DNA of 64,000 bases. It comes from Bettongia penicillata ogilbyi (taxonomy: Eukaryota > Chordata > Mammalia > Diprotodontia > Potoroidae). Numbering within the stretch: the first letter of the stretch is position 1; the number at the start of each line of letters is the position of its first letter. Both the position numbers and the translations under genes were made by a program. The notes under the pieces were generated by a model that worked only from the letters and a program-made list of their open reading frames with translations, had not been told where the DNA came from and ran no database searches. Location of the stretch: NCBI GenBank assembly GCA_023548195.1, contig JAJHZJ010000413.1, positions 15,311,941 through 15,375,940 of the forward strand. The letters are read 5' to 3'. Below, in pieces: positions 1 through 13,236 of this stretch.

Positions 1-1237
1 CATGTGCCCACATAAGGACTCTGAACCCTTCCCTAATTATCAGATAAGTGAATTTGAAGACTTTCTGAAATTAACCTTCTCTTATTATAACATACTGATG
101 CATATTTTCTGTGATACTTCCTTTCAATGCATCACAATGACACAAAAAGTCAACTAAATTTCTCCTGACAGATACAGATCTGGATGTTTACAATTCATAG
201 TGGACATGTGGATCTAAATATATTCATATGATGCACTTCTCTTGCCTTTGGTCTGAAAGATTTCAGAGATTTTCATAATGGTATGTATTGAATTCATTTT
301 ATCCACATTTAATGAGCTAGAATTATGCACACATATCTAATGTATTTGTGTCACTAAAATGTAGGCAAGAAAGTCAATCATCTAGAAAGGAATAGATAGG
401 AGGGAGAGGGGGAAAGCTTTAAAAAAAAATTGGATCAGACCTGTATTTCGCTGTCATTGGAAGTATCTGACAAGGTAACAATCTCTGCCAATGTAGGTTA
501 GTACCTCCTTCGAAACTTATAAACTTATACAATTGTCCTTTAAAAATAACTTTTTATGAGTGCATATTTTAATGGAAAAGTCTATTCTTCACACAACAAA
601 AGTATATATTTTGTGATGTCAAATCACATTTGATTGAGTTAAGAATCAAAGTCTCTAGTAATCTAGGGGATCTAATTTTCAAACTTTTCTTGAGTTTACA
701 AATCCATTAAAGTTCAGTGAAATTATTTACTGTACATTGTGATAATTGATAGTATGTAACATTGCAATGATAATTCCATAAACTGAGAATTTGCTCCTAG
801 GTATTATGTGATTCAATTAGCTGTCATCAGATGAACATCGCTGCTTTGTAGATAGCTCTTTTGAGATTTTCTAGGTTCAAATAACTGATTCTAATCAAGC
901 ATACTTTTTTCCTAAAGATAAGTATAATCCTTTATTAAAATAATGCCAAAATATTGATGAAGAATATTGCTAACTTTAGCATTTAAAAATGAAAAATAAC
1001 AATTTTGAACAATATTTAAAGAAAAATGTCCTGAAGAAAGCAACTGGGATGATGATTGGAAACAAACTCATAGTAAAGAAACTTGGAATGGTGAACATTT
1101 AATCATTAGGAGGAAAAGGAATTCAAGTCTATCATGTGGAAGAAGGTTAGTTTACATGGTGGAGAAAGAAGAATTAGGAGCAAATAGTTGATATTAAAAA
1201 GAATCTGATTATGTTCTTTAAAAAAAATTCCACAATT
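1..1237. other. AT-rich sequence without recognised feature
   Basis: I see no open frame of note, no RNA gene and no repeat that I can name. The stretch is AT-rich and ends where minus-strand L1 3'-region wording starts, near 1238. Confidence 0.5.
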
Positions 1238-1886
1238 TCATGTTACAATATTTTTTAACATTCATTTTAAAAAGATGAGCTCCAAAATCGTTCACTCTCA
1301 CCTGCCCTCATGAAAAGGAAAGTAATTTTATATAGTTTATACATGTGACATCATGAAAAACATATTTCCATCTTAGTCATGTTATGAAAGAAAACACAGA
1401 CCAAAAAAATTAACAAGAAAAATAATGTTTTAAAAAAGTATGTTCTACATTGATACTCCACCAATTCTTTCTGTGGAGATGGATAGCATTTTCACCATAA
1501 GTTCTTTGGAAATTTTCTTAGATCCTTGTATTGCTGAGAATAGTTAAGTCATTCACATTTGATCATCATACAATATTGCTATTACTGTGTCTTCTATTCT
1601 CATTCTGTTCACTTTGCTAATTCCAGTGATTTTTCTGATAGCTTCCTGCTCATCATTTCTTATAGCACAATGGTATTCCAACAGAATCATGTACCACAAC
1701 TTGTTCATCCATTCTCCAATTGATGGACATTTTCTCAATTTTCAATTCTTTGCCAACACAAAAAGAACTGCTATCTATATTTTTGTAAATATAGGCACTG
1801 CTATTTATTTATTTTTTATTTCTTTGGGATATAGACCTGGTACTATTATTGCAGGGTAGAAGGTTATGTCTGTTGTTGTAGCCCTT

Positions 1887-2549
1887 TGATCTGAAGTTAA
1901 CTAAAAGTCTGAGAGATACTTTCTGGGTAATTAATAATCTGTTTATTAATTAGGCTAGCAAAAATAAATTGATGGCCAGTGGCTTCTTTCAGTAACTAAA
2001 GATAAAGGGCCATGGAGAACATCAAATGTTTAATGCCTTTGGATAAATGGGTGACCCTGACAGACAGACACCAACTCTGATTGATGAACACTCAATGAGG
2101 GGATGGGCATATTAATGAGGAGGTGGGTCAAAAGTCTTCAGTTCCTTCTGCTGAGAACTTGACTTGATTAAGAGACTCAACTGCTTACAGCTCTCTGGAC
2201 AAAGGAATCCATGCCACATGGACTACTTAAGTTGGACAATTGGTGAGAAGGGGAGTAGGGCATTACAAGAGTGTGAGCCTAATGCATTTTAGAGCTTGAA
2301 TTCACCTAGATTAGATTCTATTTACATTTTTATTAGAAATAAACTCTCCCAGTTGGGCAAAGTGTCCTGCCCAAGATCAAAGAGAATATTTCTTAGGGTT
2401 AGGTCAATCTCAAGGTCAGCCATGGCCTTCAGAGATTGACTGAGTGACCTACAAGGATTGGCTGGTTTTTTAATCAGGAAGTAAAAAGAGGAAAAAAAGA
2501 CCCTCAGTAACTGCTTATTAATAGGAAAATAATAATTCCAGTCAGAACA
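1887..2549 (-). mobile_element. Candidate solo LTR inserted in L1 3' region
   Basis: The L1 3' sequence breaks off after the conserved phrase around 1880 and resumes at about 2550 in register, so roughly 660 bp is an insertion. Read on the minus strand it begins TG (at 2549) and ends CA (at 1887), with an AATAAA-type signal about 60 bp before its 3' end. That fits a solo LTR read on the minus strand. No matching 4-6 bp flanking duplication could be found, so the family and even the LTR status remain uncertain. Confidence 0.45.
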
Positions 2550-3539
2550 TAATTCCAAATTGTTCTCCAGAATGGTTGAATCAGGTCACAACTCCACCAA
2601 CAGTGCAGTAATGTCTCAATTTTCTAACATTCCCTCCAAAATTTGTCATTTTCCTTTTCTGTCATATTAGCCAATGTGAGAGGTATGGATTGGTGCCTGA
2701 GAGTTATTTTAATTTTCATTTCTTTAATAAATAGTGTTTTAGAGCATTTTCTAGCCTTGACTACTTCATCTGAAACCACCAGTTAATATCATTTTACCAT
2801 TTATCAACTAGCGAATAACATGTATTCTCATAAATTTGGCTCAATTCTCATATATTTGAGAAGTGAGGATTTTACCAGAGACTTGCAATAATTTTTTGAT
2901 CATAGTTATGATTACTATGTATATTTCCTTTAAGCCTATTTTACCCATGTTTATCTTATTCCCTTTCTCTCCTTTCTCCATGTCCATCCTCAAGATTGCT
3001 TTAATTCTGACTAGCATACCTCCTACTCTACCCTTCCTTCTATCAGTTCCTCACCTCCTTTTTCCCCTTTCCTCTCTCACTTTCCTGTAGGGTAAGATAA
3101 ATTTCTACACCCAACTGAGTATATGTATTATTCCCTCTTTCAGGTAATATGAAAGTAAGGTTCAAGTGCTCCTACCTACCACCCCATATTCCCTTTTAAT
3201 ATAAAAAGTTTTTAAATCTGTTTTATGTGGAACAATTTGCTCTGCTCTATCTCTCCCTTCCACATTTTTCCAGTACATTCCTCTTTCTTACTTCCTAATT
3301 TCATTTTTTAAGATATCCCATCATATTCAATTCACATCTGTGTATATTCTTTTTAACTTCCCTAGTTATTATAAAGTTTCTAAGAGTTACAAATGTCATC
3401 TTCTCATATAGGAATGTAAAGAATGTAAAAGAATGCAAAGAAAACCTTATTGAATCCCATATGAGTTCTCTTTCCCGTTTACTTTTGTATACTTTTCTTG
3501 ATTCTCGTATGTGAAAGTCAAATTTTCTATTCAACTTTG

Positions 3540-4480
3540 GTCTTTTCATAAGAATCATTTGAAAGTTCTCTATTTCATTAAATTTCCATATTCACCAAGT
3601 ATAAGGATTATATTGAGTTTTGCTGGGTAGGTGATTCTTGGTTGTAATACTAGCTCATTTACTTTCCAGTAGATCATATTCCATGCCCTCCGTTTTTTTT
3701 TTTTTAATATAGAATCTGTTAAATCTAGTATTTTCCTTCCTATGGCTCCATGGTATTTGAATTGTTTCTCTCTGGCTACTTGCAATACTTTTTCCATGAC
3801 CTGGAAGCTCTGAATTTTGGCTGTCATATTCCTTGGTGTTTTTGTTTTGTTATATCTTTCAAGATATGATTGGTAGATTCTTTCCATTTCTATCTTACCC
3901 TCTGATTCTAGGATATCAAGGCTATATCAAATTATCAAATATCAAATTATCCTTGATAATTTCTTGGAAGATGATATCTAGACCTTTTAACCTTTTTTAT
4001 CATGGCTTTCAAGTAGTCCAATAGTTTTAAATTATCTCTCCTTCATCTGTTTTTCAGGTCAGTAGTTTGTTTTTTTTTTTGATGAAAGATTTCACATTAT
4101 CTTCTTTGTTATTTTTGGTTTGGTTTTATTGTTTCTTAATGTCTCATGATATCATTAACTTCCACTTGCTCAATTCTATTTATTAAGAAATAATTTATTT
4201 TAGTGAATTTTTGAACCTCCTTTTCCATTTGACTAATTCTACTTTTTAAGGCATTCTCATCAGTGAATTTTTGTGCCTTTTAACTTTTGGCCCTTTTTGT
4301 ATTTAAGGTGTCAATTTCTTTAATAATTTTTATGCCCCCTTCACCAAGCTGTTGACTTTTTCCATAACGTTTTTTTTGCATCACTCTCATTTCTTTTCCC
4401 ACTTTTTCTTCGAGCTCTCTTATTTGATTTTTGAAGTCCTTTTAGAGCTTTTCCAGGAAAATTTTTAGACAAATGAATTC
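3540..4480 (-). pseudogene. L1 ORF1 relic
   Basis: This is a decayed ORF1, the RNA-binding chaperone protein of L1. The clearest part is 3887-3570, about 105 codons. There the string ERYNKTKTPRNMTAKIQSF and the later PRITYPAKL match the C-terminal RNA-binding half of ORF1 in the better preserved copies at 34019-35157 and 54245-55346. The N-terminal coiled-coil segment (4020-4480) is broken by stops and frameshifts. It belongs to the ORF2-less element around it and cannot encode a working protein. Confidence 0.7.
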
Positions 4481-5160
4481 ATTTTTTTCTTTGTGCCTTT
4501 TGGTGTAGCTACTTTGATTTTCTTGTCTTCTGCATTTGTGTTTTGATTTTCTCTGTCACCATAGTAACTTTCTATAATCAGGTTCTTCTTGCTCATTTTC
4601 CCTGCTCATTTCTTGATTTTTAACTTTATGTTAAAGAGGGGCACTACTCCTGGGGTGGAGGGGTCACTGTTCCAGGTTTCAGGGGTTTTTTTTGTGCAGC
4701 TATTTTCAGAGTTAGTTCTGGGGAATTTGTAACTTTCAGTTCTTCTGGGCTGGTATTAACTAAGTATCGTTGCTCTCCTGGCAACTTCTGTGCCCTATTA
4801 GGGACTATAAGTACTCTCTTCCACTTTGGAACTCTGATCAATGTCTCTGCCTCCCATAGCTGCAACCTCTGGTATCCTAGTATTTTGTTTTGCCCCTGCC
4901 TTGAAACTCAGTTTTGCAGCACAGATTCAAGGATGAGCAATGCAACAGAATCCTGCTTTCAGTTTGAGCAAAGGGACACCTGTAATTTTTTCTGACCAGT
5001 TTTCTGTCCTCTTTACTCTCTGTTGATAGCTCTAGAAGCTGTTACTGCCTATTCAGTTGCTCCCAAGGTCTGCTCTTCTCTTCCTGGGACAGTGGCTATG
5101 CTGGGAATATTCTCGCCCCAGTGCTACAGATGTTTCCTGCAGATATTCTAGATTATCTTG

Positions 5161-6499
5161 GCTATGTGTCATGATTAAATCTTAATACAAGGAAAAAGCC
5201 TCATGACAAACTAAAGCTGAAGTGTGCTAGACCAGTTCTAACTGCATTATGAAAGCCCATTTTCAAATTTGAAGTATGACCATTTACACTACAAATCATA
5301 GCTAGATTTATTTTTCAAAACTTAAGAAAATGTAAACAATGCAGATTAAAATTAATTATGTATCATGGCTCCATTTTTTGCTATGAGCTTACAAGTATAT
5401 CATTTTCCTGAAGTTTCACAGAGTGGAATGGGTTTTCCAGGGAGATAAGATTTTCAAGCAAAAGTTTAATGACCACTTGGGCACATTCTGGAGAGGATTC
5501 CTTTTTGTAAACACATGGATAAGAGATTACTTCTAAATTAACTTTCTAGTTCTAGTATTCTGTGCTTCTGTGAAATAGAAGCATCTAGATATATTGTCTC
5601 ACCTCACTGAGTAGATTGTAATTATCTAAGTCATTGAACAAATTAAACATTGACTTTTTTCCTTGTGTTTTAAGAAAAAAAACAATATTGCATTTTGCTA
5701 ACTTTATGTATAGTAAACTCATAGTACTATGAAGAACTCTAAGTTACTTAAAGAATACCAGTTTTGGGGATGGACAAAATTGAAATAACTGAGCAAACAA
5801 AGGCTTGAGTTTTTGAGTTTTCCACTTTATTAAACAACGTATGTCAATTGCACAGCAAATTGGACCAGGCTTCCTTAGCTGACCACTAGACTCTGAACAA
5901 TGAGGGGAGCAGATTTATTTTTTTATTATAAAAGAACAATTAAAAAGCTATAAACCAGGATTAGGATTATTAGGAATAGGATTAGATAATTAGGATATAA
6001 ACCAAATTAATGAATCCAGTTTCTAACTGGAAGAAAGATTATAAAGGCTTTCTGAGTTGAGAGGAGAAGAACAAACAGGTGCACTTCCCTCGAATTGGAA
6101 AAAAAAAGTTGTCCCACTTCCCACCTCCCAAGCTGTCTGTACTTAATTAAAGGAACAAGGAAACAGTACATGATTGACCCGTACTGGGCCAATTTTCAGA
6201 TAAAGCATAAAGCTTGACATGTATACTTTTGAGAAAACTCCTCACACCAGTCTTTGAATCTGACCGGGTTTTTGGTCGACCTAATGTAGATCCTTAGTTA
6301 AGAGTCTCTAAGTAAGATCAATGTAAGATCATCTTCTCACACTTCTCACAATTGAATAAAATTTTCTCACAGGACGGAAATTAAACGACTCAAAATTGAA
6401 TAGAAAAGGAACTGAACTACACTCAGAACTGAGTTACAAGATAGAGTCAGTGTGGTTCACTAAATTTCCATAGTTCCCTTGCTACTTTACTGTGTTCTT
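5161..6499. other. No recognised feature
   Basis: The stretch is AT-rich. I see no supported gene, and short open frames here look random. No repeat that I can name with confidence. Confidence 0.4.
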
Positions 6500-6900
6500 C
6501 TATTTCTCTCTATTAAGAATCTAGAACCAAAAATATTAGAACAAGGGACACCTCAGATGATGTATAGTCCAACATGTATTGGAATCCACTTTATCATTAG
6601 CCCAACAATGGGTTATTCAGTTTCCACTTGAATATCTCCAGAGATGAGAAACCTGCAACCTTATGGACATTTAAAATGTTAGAAAAATGTTCCCCTGTAT
6701 ATGAAGCTGAAATATTCTTCCCTATAACCCATTCCACATTTTGCTTCCAAGAAGAGCAATTTTAACCTTTCTTTTATGGGACATATCTCTCAATAATCAA
6801 AAAATAACTTTTGTATGTCCCATTAAGTTGTTTCTCATATAGGCTAATTGTCCTTGGATTTTTTTTCCCCAAAATGGTCCTAGGTGTTGATCTTGATTTT
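6500..6900 (-). mobile_element. Ancient CR1/L3-type LINE fragment
   Basis: The plus strand carries the wording of an ancient mammalian CR1-clade LINE read in antisense: a stretch about an opening line, short lists of T-rich motifs, and the phrase cttgaatatctccagagatg near 6630. The same family seems to occur at 42220-43735. The copy is highly diverged and its boundaries are approximate. Confidence 0.45.
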
Positions 6901-7331
6901 GCCTGAGTCAGAGTACAGTAGGACTGTAGTTCTTCTGTTCTGGATACTATACATCTCTTAAAACTATATCTAATTGTGGTAGCTGTTTTGTAAATCATGT
7001 TATGTCTTTGCTTCATCTACTTAACCATCCACAAAATCCCCAACAAGCACAGCTTTCTTATCTGTGTAGCTATAGTTTAACTTTCAATAATGGAGTGTCT
7101 TCTTGATATGACTAACTACTTTCTGTTCCGCAAAGCTGCCTGATTCCTCTCACAATAAAGACCTAAAACCACAAAATATATGCTATTAACATGGAAACAT
7201 AAGCCCTTGTGACTTTTTATTTTAACATTTAAGATTTGGAACCCTGGCAACCATCTTATACTGGTTGACTCCAACTATTCCAATGGTCTGTCCTTCTATC
7301 CCTCCACTTGAAGCCAGCACAAGATGATGCT

Positions 7332-7376
7332 TGGCATATTAAAGATTGGCATATTAAAGACTGGCATATTAAAGAT
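7332..7376. repeat. Three tandem 15-bp units
   Basis: The unit tggcatattaaagat occurs three times head to tail at 7332, 7347 and 7362. The middle copy differs by one base. Confidence 0.9.
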
Positions 7377-7689
7377 TAATAGTTGAAGATTACCTATTAA
7401 ATCATCATAGTAGAATTTTAGCTTCTAAATTTGCTAGCTAAAGAGGACTTCCATTTCCTCCCACCTTAATGTAAAAAAATGCTCTTGAACTGACAACCAC
7501 TAATTAAAAATTAATTTTTTTGCCAGTTTGTCTTGATTTGGTGTACATTTTAGAATTAAGCTGCATCAAAATTTTGGCAGAAATCATACTCCTTTCCCAC
7601 TCTCTTAGCCTCCAAGTGTCTTTATTGTGTCCTCTAGTTGTCAAATTCTGTAATTTCAACAACAAAGTTCTCTATCCCTGTGCCATATC

Positions 7690-7950
7690 CTTTTGGTTGT
7701 TGCTCAGTTATTTCAGTCGTGTTTGATTCTCCATGATCCCATTTTGGGGTTTTCTTGGCAGAGATACTGGAGTGGTTTGCCATTTCCTTTTCCAGTTAAA
7801 TTTAATGGAAGTAAAAAAAAAAAACGTTTAAGTGACTTGCTCAGGGTCATACAATTAGCAAGTGTGTGAGGCTGGATTTGAACTCATGAAGATGAGTTTT
7901 CCTGATTCCAAGCCCAGTGTACTATCTAATTCACCACATAGCCTCTCTTC
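7690..7950 (-). mobile_element. tRNA-derived SINE (marsupial MIR-like)
   Basis: On the plus strand the segment reads from the SINE 3' part (a phrase about a fault in front of ttttcttggcagagatactg) through gtgacttgctcagggtca to the tRNA-like head near 7900-7950. The element therefore points to the minus strand. A very similar copy lies at 51692-51870, and an inverted one at 56475-56720. An A-run interrupts it near 7815. Confidence 0.7.
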
Positions 7951-8160
7951 CTTTATTCTTATTTTCATTGACCCCATTCTTTCCCATTAAAACTTTATAA
8001 TTCTTGAATATTCACGATTCCTGTTCACTTCGGCCAATACTTAATCAATCTGATATACTTGTATTTTAAACTATTAATGGAATATTATTTTCTATCTCCC
8101 CAAGATAATTTGTACATAATTTTTGGAAGATAATACCTTATTATGTAGAAATAACTATTA

Positions 8161-8209
8161 TGGAATAAAATAGCTATTAGGGAATAAAATAGCTATTATG
8201 GAATAAAAA
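8161..8209. repeat. Tandem 19-bp units
   Basis: The unit ggaataaaatagctatta is repeated from 8162, with the copies 19 bp apart, and a partial third copy follows. A related half-unit lies just upstream at about 8148-8160. Confidence 0.85.
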
Positions 8210-9229
8210 CTCAGCCTAATTGGAGAAATATTTGGAAGTTCAATTCAGATCTTCTCAAATCATTCCATGGAAACTGTTACTCACTCTAATTATTTCATTT
8301 TCAGTATTTTCCTTACCCATGTGGTTTCTTAATTTATTTTTCATTTTAGCTTATGTGTATGTGTATAAGTATGCTAATGTACTTTCTATGCAATTTAGCA
8401 ACTTCACACCATTAAAAAATAACAAAAACCAACATATATGTAGGCTGCTTCTCTATATCTTGGGGAATCATTATTCTAACTCCTACTGGTGGGTGGACCT
8501 TAACAGTTTGGACTACATCTTATTCTATTCTCTCTGCACAAATTATTTCTCTTAATGATATTATTTCTCAGGGGTTACTCACAGGTCTATATGTCTAGTG
8601 CTCATTTTTCTCCTAAGTTCTGGTCCCCCATCACAAGCTGTCCACTAAACTTTCCCAAATACTGTGGATGCCCACAGGCATCTCAAGCTCAGAATGTTCC
8701 GAAAAGGAATTCATTAAGCTTCCTCCTCCAAAATCTTTCCTCCTCAACTTTCCTCCTATTGAATGTATCGTTAGTCTTCTAATTGTCCAAGTTTTAACCT
8801 TAGAATCATTTTTCTTTCCTCATACTTTCTTACTTTTTACTTCTAAGCAGTTTCCAAGAGTTGATTACTGTATTTCCATAAAATCTTTTACATCTGTCTG
8901 CTTACCTTCATTCACATGCCTACTGCCATAAAGCTCTGACCTAAATTAGTGTAACATCCTTTTCATTATTCTGTCTGTCTCTAACCTCTCTCCTATCCAA
9001 TTAATTCTACATATAACTGCCAAAGTGATATTTCTTTAAAAGTGAATTACTCTTCATATATTTTATCTTACTTATATTTCACATTTTATCCCTCTCCCAT
9101 TATCCCTCTCTTCTATTACAGAAGAAAACGAATTTAGTAAAACTAGAAAAGATATTATAAAATAATTTTTGACAGTCTCCCATTTTGGCAAATAAAGAAG
9201 GAAGATTCCTTCTCATATCTCTTCCTGGG
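8210..9229. other. No recognised feature
   Basis: The stretch is T-rich on the plus strand with a few open frames (8220-8555, 8555-8782, 8668-8931). None resembles a known protein and none shows coding-type composition. I call no gene here. Confidence 0.4.
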
Positions 9230-10010
9230 CACAAAGTTTGATTATTGTAATTGCAGAATATTCAGTTTTATTTTATTATTCTTTCCACTTGTACTGTTTT
9301 AACATTTTTATAAATTGCTTTCACGTGTTCCCTTTGGAGTTCATACATATTTTCTGATGCTTCTATATTCATCACATTCATTGTTTCTGAAAACAAAGAC
9401 CTATAACATTCATGTATCCAACTTAATTAGCTACTCCCAAATTGATCAGTATCTACTTTGTTTCTAGATCTTTGTTACTCCATTTTTTGCCACAATTTAT
9501 TTTGCTACAGAATTTTTTGGTGTATATACCAGAGTTCCTTAAACTTTTTTTCCACTGGCAACTAATTCAGTGATGACCTTTACATCACTAATTTATGTGG
9601 AATATATTCATAACAATGGAAACTGTGTTATCAAGGAGTACAAACTTTGTAGTAACTTTCTTAATATTTCTAAGTTGCTTTCTGTAATGATTAGACCAAT
9701 TAACACCTCCACCAAATAGGCCTTAGTGGACCCATTTTTCATAATCCTTTCAACAGTGAATGTACAATCTTGTGTCATCCTTATCAGTTTTTTAAATATG
9801 AGATAAAACCTCAGGTTTGTTTTAATTTGAATTTCTCTTATTATTAGTGTTTTGAACATTCACTCAAATAGTTTGAAATTGTTATCCAGTTGCTTTTTTA
9901 TTGTTCATGCAAACAATCTTTTAATTTCATGTAATTAAAATTGTATATTTAATCCTTCTGGCTCTTTATCCTTTCATTAACATATAGTATAGACCTTGTC
10001 CCAGTATTTT
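9230..10010 (-). mobile_element. Old, diverged L1 3' region
   Basis: The order of phrases follows the antisense L1 3' region seen better at 28200-29200 and 38700-39550: a passage about interference with accaattaacacctccacc, then a TTTTAATTTGAATTTCTCTT run, then TTTTGAACATTCACTC. Divergence is high, so the copy is old. Confidence 0.5.
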
Positions 10011-11329
10011 GTATAGTGCCCTAGCCCCCAGAATACGTAGACTCCGTTGCAGTTGGGTCCATCTGCTAACATAATAGCACTATGCTAATTTCTTCCTCTG
10101 TGCTCCATCATATTCTGTATTTCATAATGATGCTTTAGGTTAATCAAACAGATATCTTTCTTAGTCTCATTAACTGCATGACTTGTCAACTAACAGGAAA
10201 GGCAGAGAGGAGTTTCCCATTTAACTGCTTAAAGTTTCCTGCATTACATTATACACGGTCTTCAGTGTGACATTACTACATAGGTTGTCCTGATTCATAT
10301 CTTGCCACTGGACCCAGATAGGTCCAGAAAAGAAAGTGGGACTGGTGACTTAGCATAGTCTTCCCTTACTTAAAGCCAATTCACTTGCACGTCATGGCAT
10401 TACTGCCCTTGATGTTATAATGAAAGAGAAAAAACTACCACTACCACCAGCACCACCAGCACCACAACTATGATTTCTAATGACTGGGAACCTGAAGTAG
10501 CTTGGGAGGTATTAGAAATTAGCAAATCAGGGACAGGGGTTGATATTGACTTTGAAGAACTGTTTTGTGATTATCAATCTGTAACAAATCTAGATAAAAC
10601 ATTATGGAAGATTCAATACCATTTGCCTTTTGGGATAATTCCTAATTTCAAGAAAAGGATGAACTTTCTCTTTGTTCCATAGAAAGTGAATTAAGAAAAG
10701 TCTTAATAGTTTTTAAATCTCTGATCTTGTTTAATATCAGCATCACATGGTGTATACAGTAATACTTTAATCAGAGTAGATCTAATCAGGAATGAGAGCA
10801 TCTTGCTCACACTCGGTGGGACGATCATATAACAAAAGTCACTAGTAGGCTGAAATATTGAATAACATATACAAGTCAGAGTAGCCTATATGTGAAATCA
10901 TCAAATCACCAAGTCTACTGTTTTGGAGCTATTGTAGAGTTTCCATTCAAAATGGTTTAAGTAGGAATTTTTTTTTCTATCTTGAAGTGGTAATAATATT
11001 TCATTTTATACAAATCTCTAAATTTCCAAAGTGTTTTTATTACAGCAAAACTGTAATGATGGTATTGCAACTACAGGGGTATCTGTTTTATAGATGAGAA
11101 AGTTAGAGCTCAGTTTATTGTCATGTCGCACAATTAAATGTCACAACAGGTATCCAAACTTATGTGTCTCCTGGCATTCCACTTTGTTTGCTATACTTAC
11201 CTGTGTTTCTTCTTTAAGTATCTAGAACAATTAACTGTTAACCATTAACTCCAGCCTTCGTGACTACAAGGCTAGCTTGCTATCCACTATATTAAGGGTT
11301 GGTAATCTATGGCTTAAGAGCAAAATTCA
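10011..11329. other. Mostly unrecognised; short ACC-rich tract
   Basis: A short imperfect (ACC)n tract lies at about 10438-10465. An open frame of 70 codons at 10470-10682 follows, but it has no recognisable family and no splice or promoter context, so I do not call it a gene. A weak MIR-like antisense fragment may lie at about 11080-11200. Confidence 0.35.
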
Positions 11330-11450
11330 CATTAGAATGTGAGCTCCTCAAAGGCAGAGACTGTCTTTTGCCTTACCTTATATTCCCAGCACTTGGCACA
11401 GTGTCTGACATGTAGTAGGCCCTTAATATTTATTTCTTAACTGAACATGC
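11330..11450 (+). mobile_element. L2 LINE 3' end
   Basis: The sequence follows the well-known L2 tail on the plus strand: gtgagctcctcaaaggcaga, then the phrase for a cttggcacagtgtctgacat, then a TAGTAGGCCCTTAATATTTA-type end. It is an ancient mammalian repeat, 5'-truncated as usual. Confidence 0.6.
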
Positions 11451-12355
11451 ATATATCAAGGGTGGACAAAATGTAAGAAACTTCATTATATACAATAAAA
11501 AATATAAGGTTGAAGTTTTAGCTTTGACAGAAGGAAACAGATTTTTAAAAACACCCTCAGAATCTGGTTATCCTCTTTCTAACTTCACTTCATAGCTATA
11601 AAAACTGCATCATTTTCCCACAGAAATGTATACATCCTCCCTCCCAAAACAATCAATGGAACAAATTATAACCATATTCATAGTCCTATAGAGAACACCA
11701 TCAGAGAGATAGATTCATATTTAGAAAACTAGACTGAAAATATCAATTTACTTCAAAAATGTTGTCTTGATACTTTTTGTTTTATCATTGTAGTGACTTC
11801 TAGATACACTTTTCTTTAAAAAAAAAACAACAACTGAGGAATGAGTCTTCCCTTCTAAGAGAGAAAGAGTTAAGCAAAATGAACTAACAGAACATGTCTG
11901 ACACGGCATGCATCATTCTCCATCTATAGTCTCCCAATTCTCTCTTGAAAGGAGAGAGATACTTCATTGTCTATTCTGTCTATAAGAAATGATTATTATT
12001 TTAACTAATCAAACTCTGTCCTACAAAGATCAAATAGAACAACACTCTAAGGAAGGCCAGTTAAGTACCATTCTGTTCCATGGACTTTTTTAAGGCTAAA
12101 GTATGCTCTGTAAATAGTTTAAAACTTGATCATCAAATCCAAGAGATTAAAGGGAAATATGGGAATGGGAGAAGTCAACTTGCATATTGACAACCCTTTT
12201 CTAAAAGGTCTTTAATTCTAAGAAGGTAATGTAAGACTCAGGAACTGGACCTATTTATAACATCCCAATGTTTTATCCAAGTTCTTATAATATGCTCATA
12301 CACATTTATTCAAAATTATAAGCTTCTGCCCTCTCTAATAGTTCTTTTACCCATC

Positions 12356-12436
12356 AGTTTTTGTTGTCATTCAGTTGTCTCACTCTCTGTGACACCATTT
12401 GGGGCTTTCTTGGCAAAGATGCTATAGTAGCTTGAA
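12356..12436 (-). mobile_element. SINE fragment (same family as 7690-7950)
   Basis: The plus strand reads ttgttgtcattcagttgtct, then the caccatttggggctttcttg motif. This matches the 3' half of the SINE at 7690-7950. The head is missing. Confidence 0.55.
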
Positions 12437-12513
12437 GGTATAATAATTTAAAGCATATATGTTTAATTAAGATCTAGCCATGTAATTTCATTTATGTAGA
12501 GAACTTTCATTGT

Positions 12514-13236
12514 GAAATTCAATGTAGAATTTGGAACTATGCCCAAAGGACAACCAAACTATGTGTACCCTTTGATCCAGTAATGCCAGTACTAGGTCTG
12601 TATCCCAAAGAGATCATTAAAAAGAGGGGGCAGGAAGGGCCAACATGTATAACAACATTTATAGCAGCTCTTTTTGTAGTGGCAAAGAATTATAAATGGA
12701 AGGATTGACTATCAATTGGAGAATAACTGAACAAGTTATGGTATATGAAAGTAATAAAATACTATTTTACTATAAACAATGACGAGCAGACATATTTCAG
12801 AAAAATCTAGAAAGGCTTACATGAACTGATGCAAAGTGAAGTGAACTAGGAGAACATTGTACATAATAACAGCAACATTATGTGATGATCACCTATGATT
12901 GTCTTAACTCTTCTCAGCAATACAATGATCTAAGTCAGTTCTGAAAGACATATGATGGAAAATGCCATCTGTATTCAGAAAAAGAGGAGTCTGAATGCAG
13001 GTGGAAACATATTATTTTCATTTTATTTCTTTCATTTTTTCCCTTTTGTTCTGTTTCATCTCTCACACCATAACTAACATGGAAATATTTGCATGATTAC
13101 ATAAAATATACATCTACATTATACTTAACATCTTAGGGAGGGAGGAGAGAAGAGAGAAAATTTGGAACTTTTAGTTCTAAAATGGAAAGTTAAAATTGTC
13201 TTTACATGTAATAGGAAGAAAGAAATTCAATGTAGA
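12514..13236 (+). mobile_element. 5'-truncated L1 insertion with 15-bp target duplication
   Basis: The body (12529-13221) is the L1 3' end in sense orientation: it contains the caattggagaataactgaac and agtgaactaggagaacattg phrases that appear in antisense at 28500 and 39200. It is flanked by a perfect direct repeat gaaattcaatgtaga at 12514-12528 and 13222-13236. This is the signature of target-primed reverse transcription by L1. The tail is a short A-rich gaagaa-type run rather than pure A. Confidence 0.9.

Larger units (their letters stand above)
1238..5160 (-). mobile_element. L1-derived element lacking ORF2 (ORF1 plus L1 3' region)
   Basis: On the minus strand the order is 5'UTR and ORF1 N-terminal sequence (about 5160-4480), ORF1 relic (about 4480-3540), a pyrimidine-rich spacer on the plus strand (about 3300-2895), and then directly the L1 3' region (about 2895-1238). 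The spacer matches the one after ORF1 in the HAL1-type copies at 33001-35828 and 53575-56413. The 3' region matches that at 28200-29200 and 38700-39550. No ORF2 lies between them; the switch is near 2895. The element is interrupted by an LTR-like insert at 1887-2549. It is either an L1 with an internal deletion or an older half-L1 subfamily. Ends are approximate and no clean target duplication was found. Confidence 0.7.

Noticed and set aside
1887..2549. Target duplication round the LTR-like insert
   Set aside because: The flanks ccctt and taatt do not match, and shifting the ends does not produce one.
8220..8931. Cluster of three plus-strand frames as a possible gene
   Set aside because: The frames overlap in different phases, have AT-driven composition (Phe, Leu, Ser, Tyr rich) and no family or splice context.
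10470..10682. 70-codon acidic frame as a small gene or exon
   Set aside because: It reads like a normal protein at first sight, but I know no family for it, and there are no promoter or splice signals that I could support.
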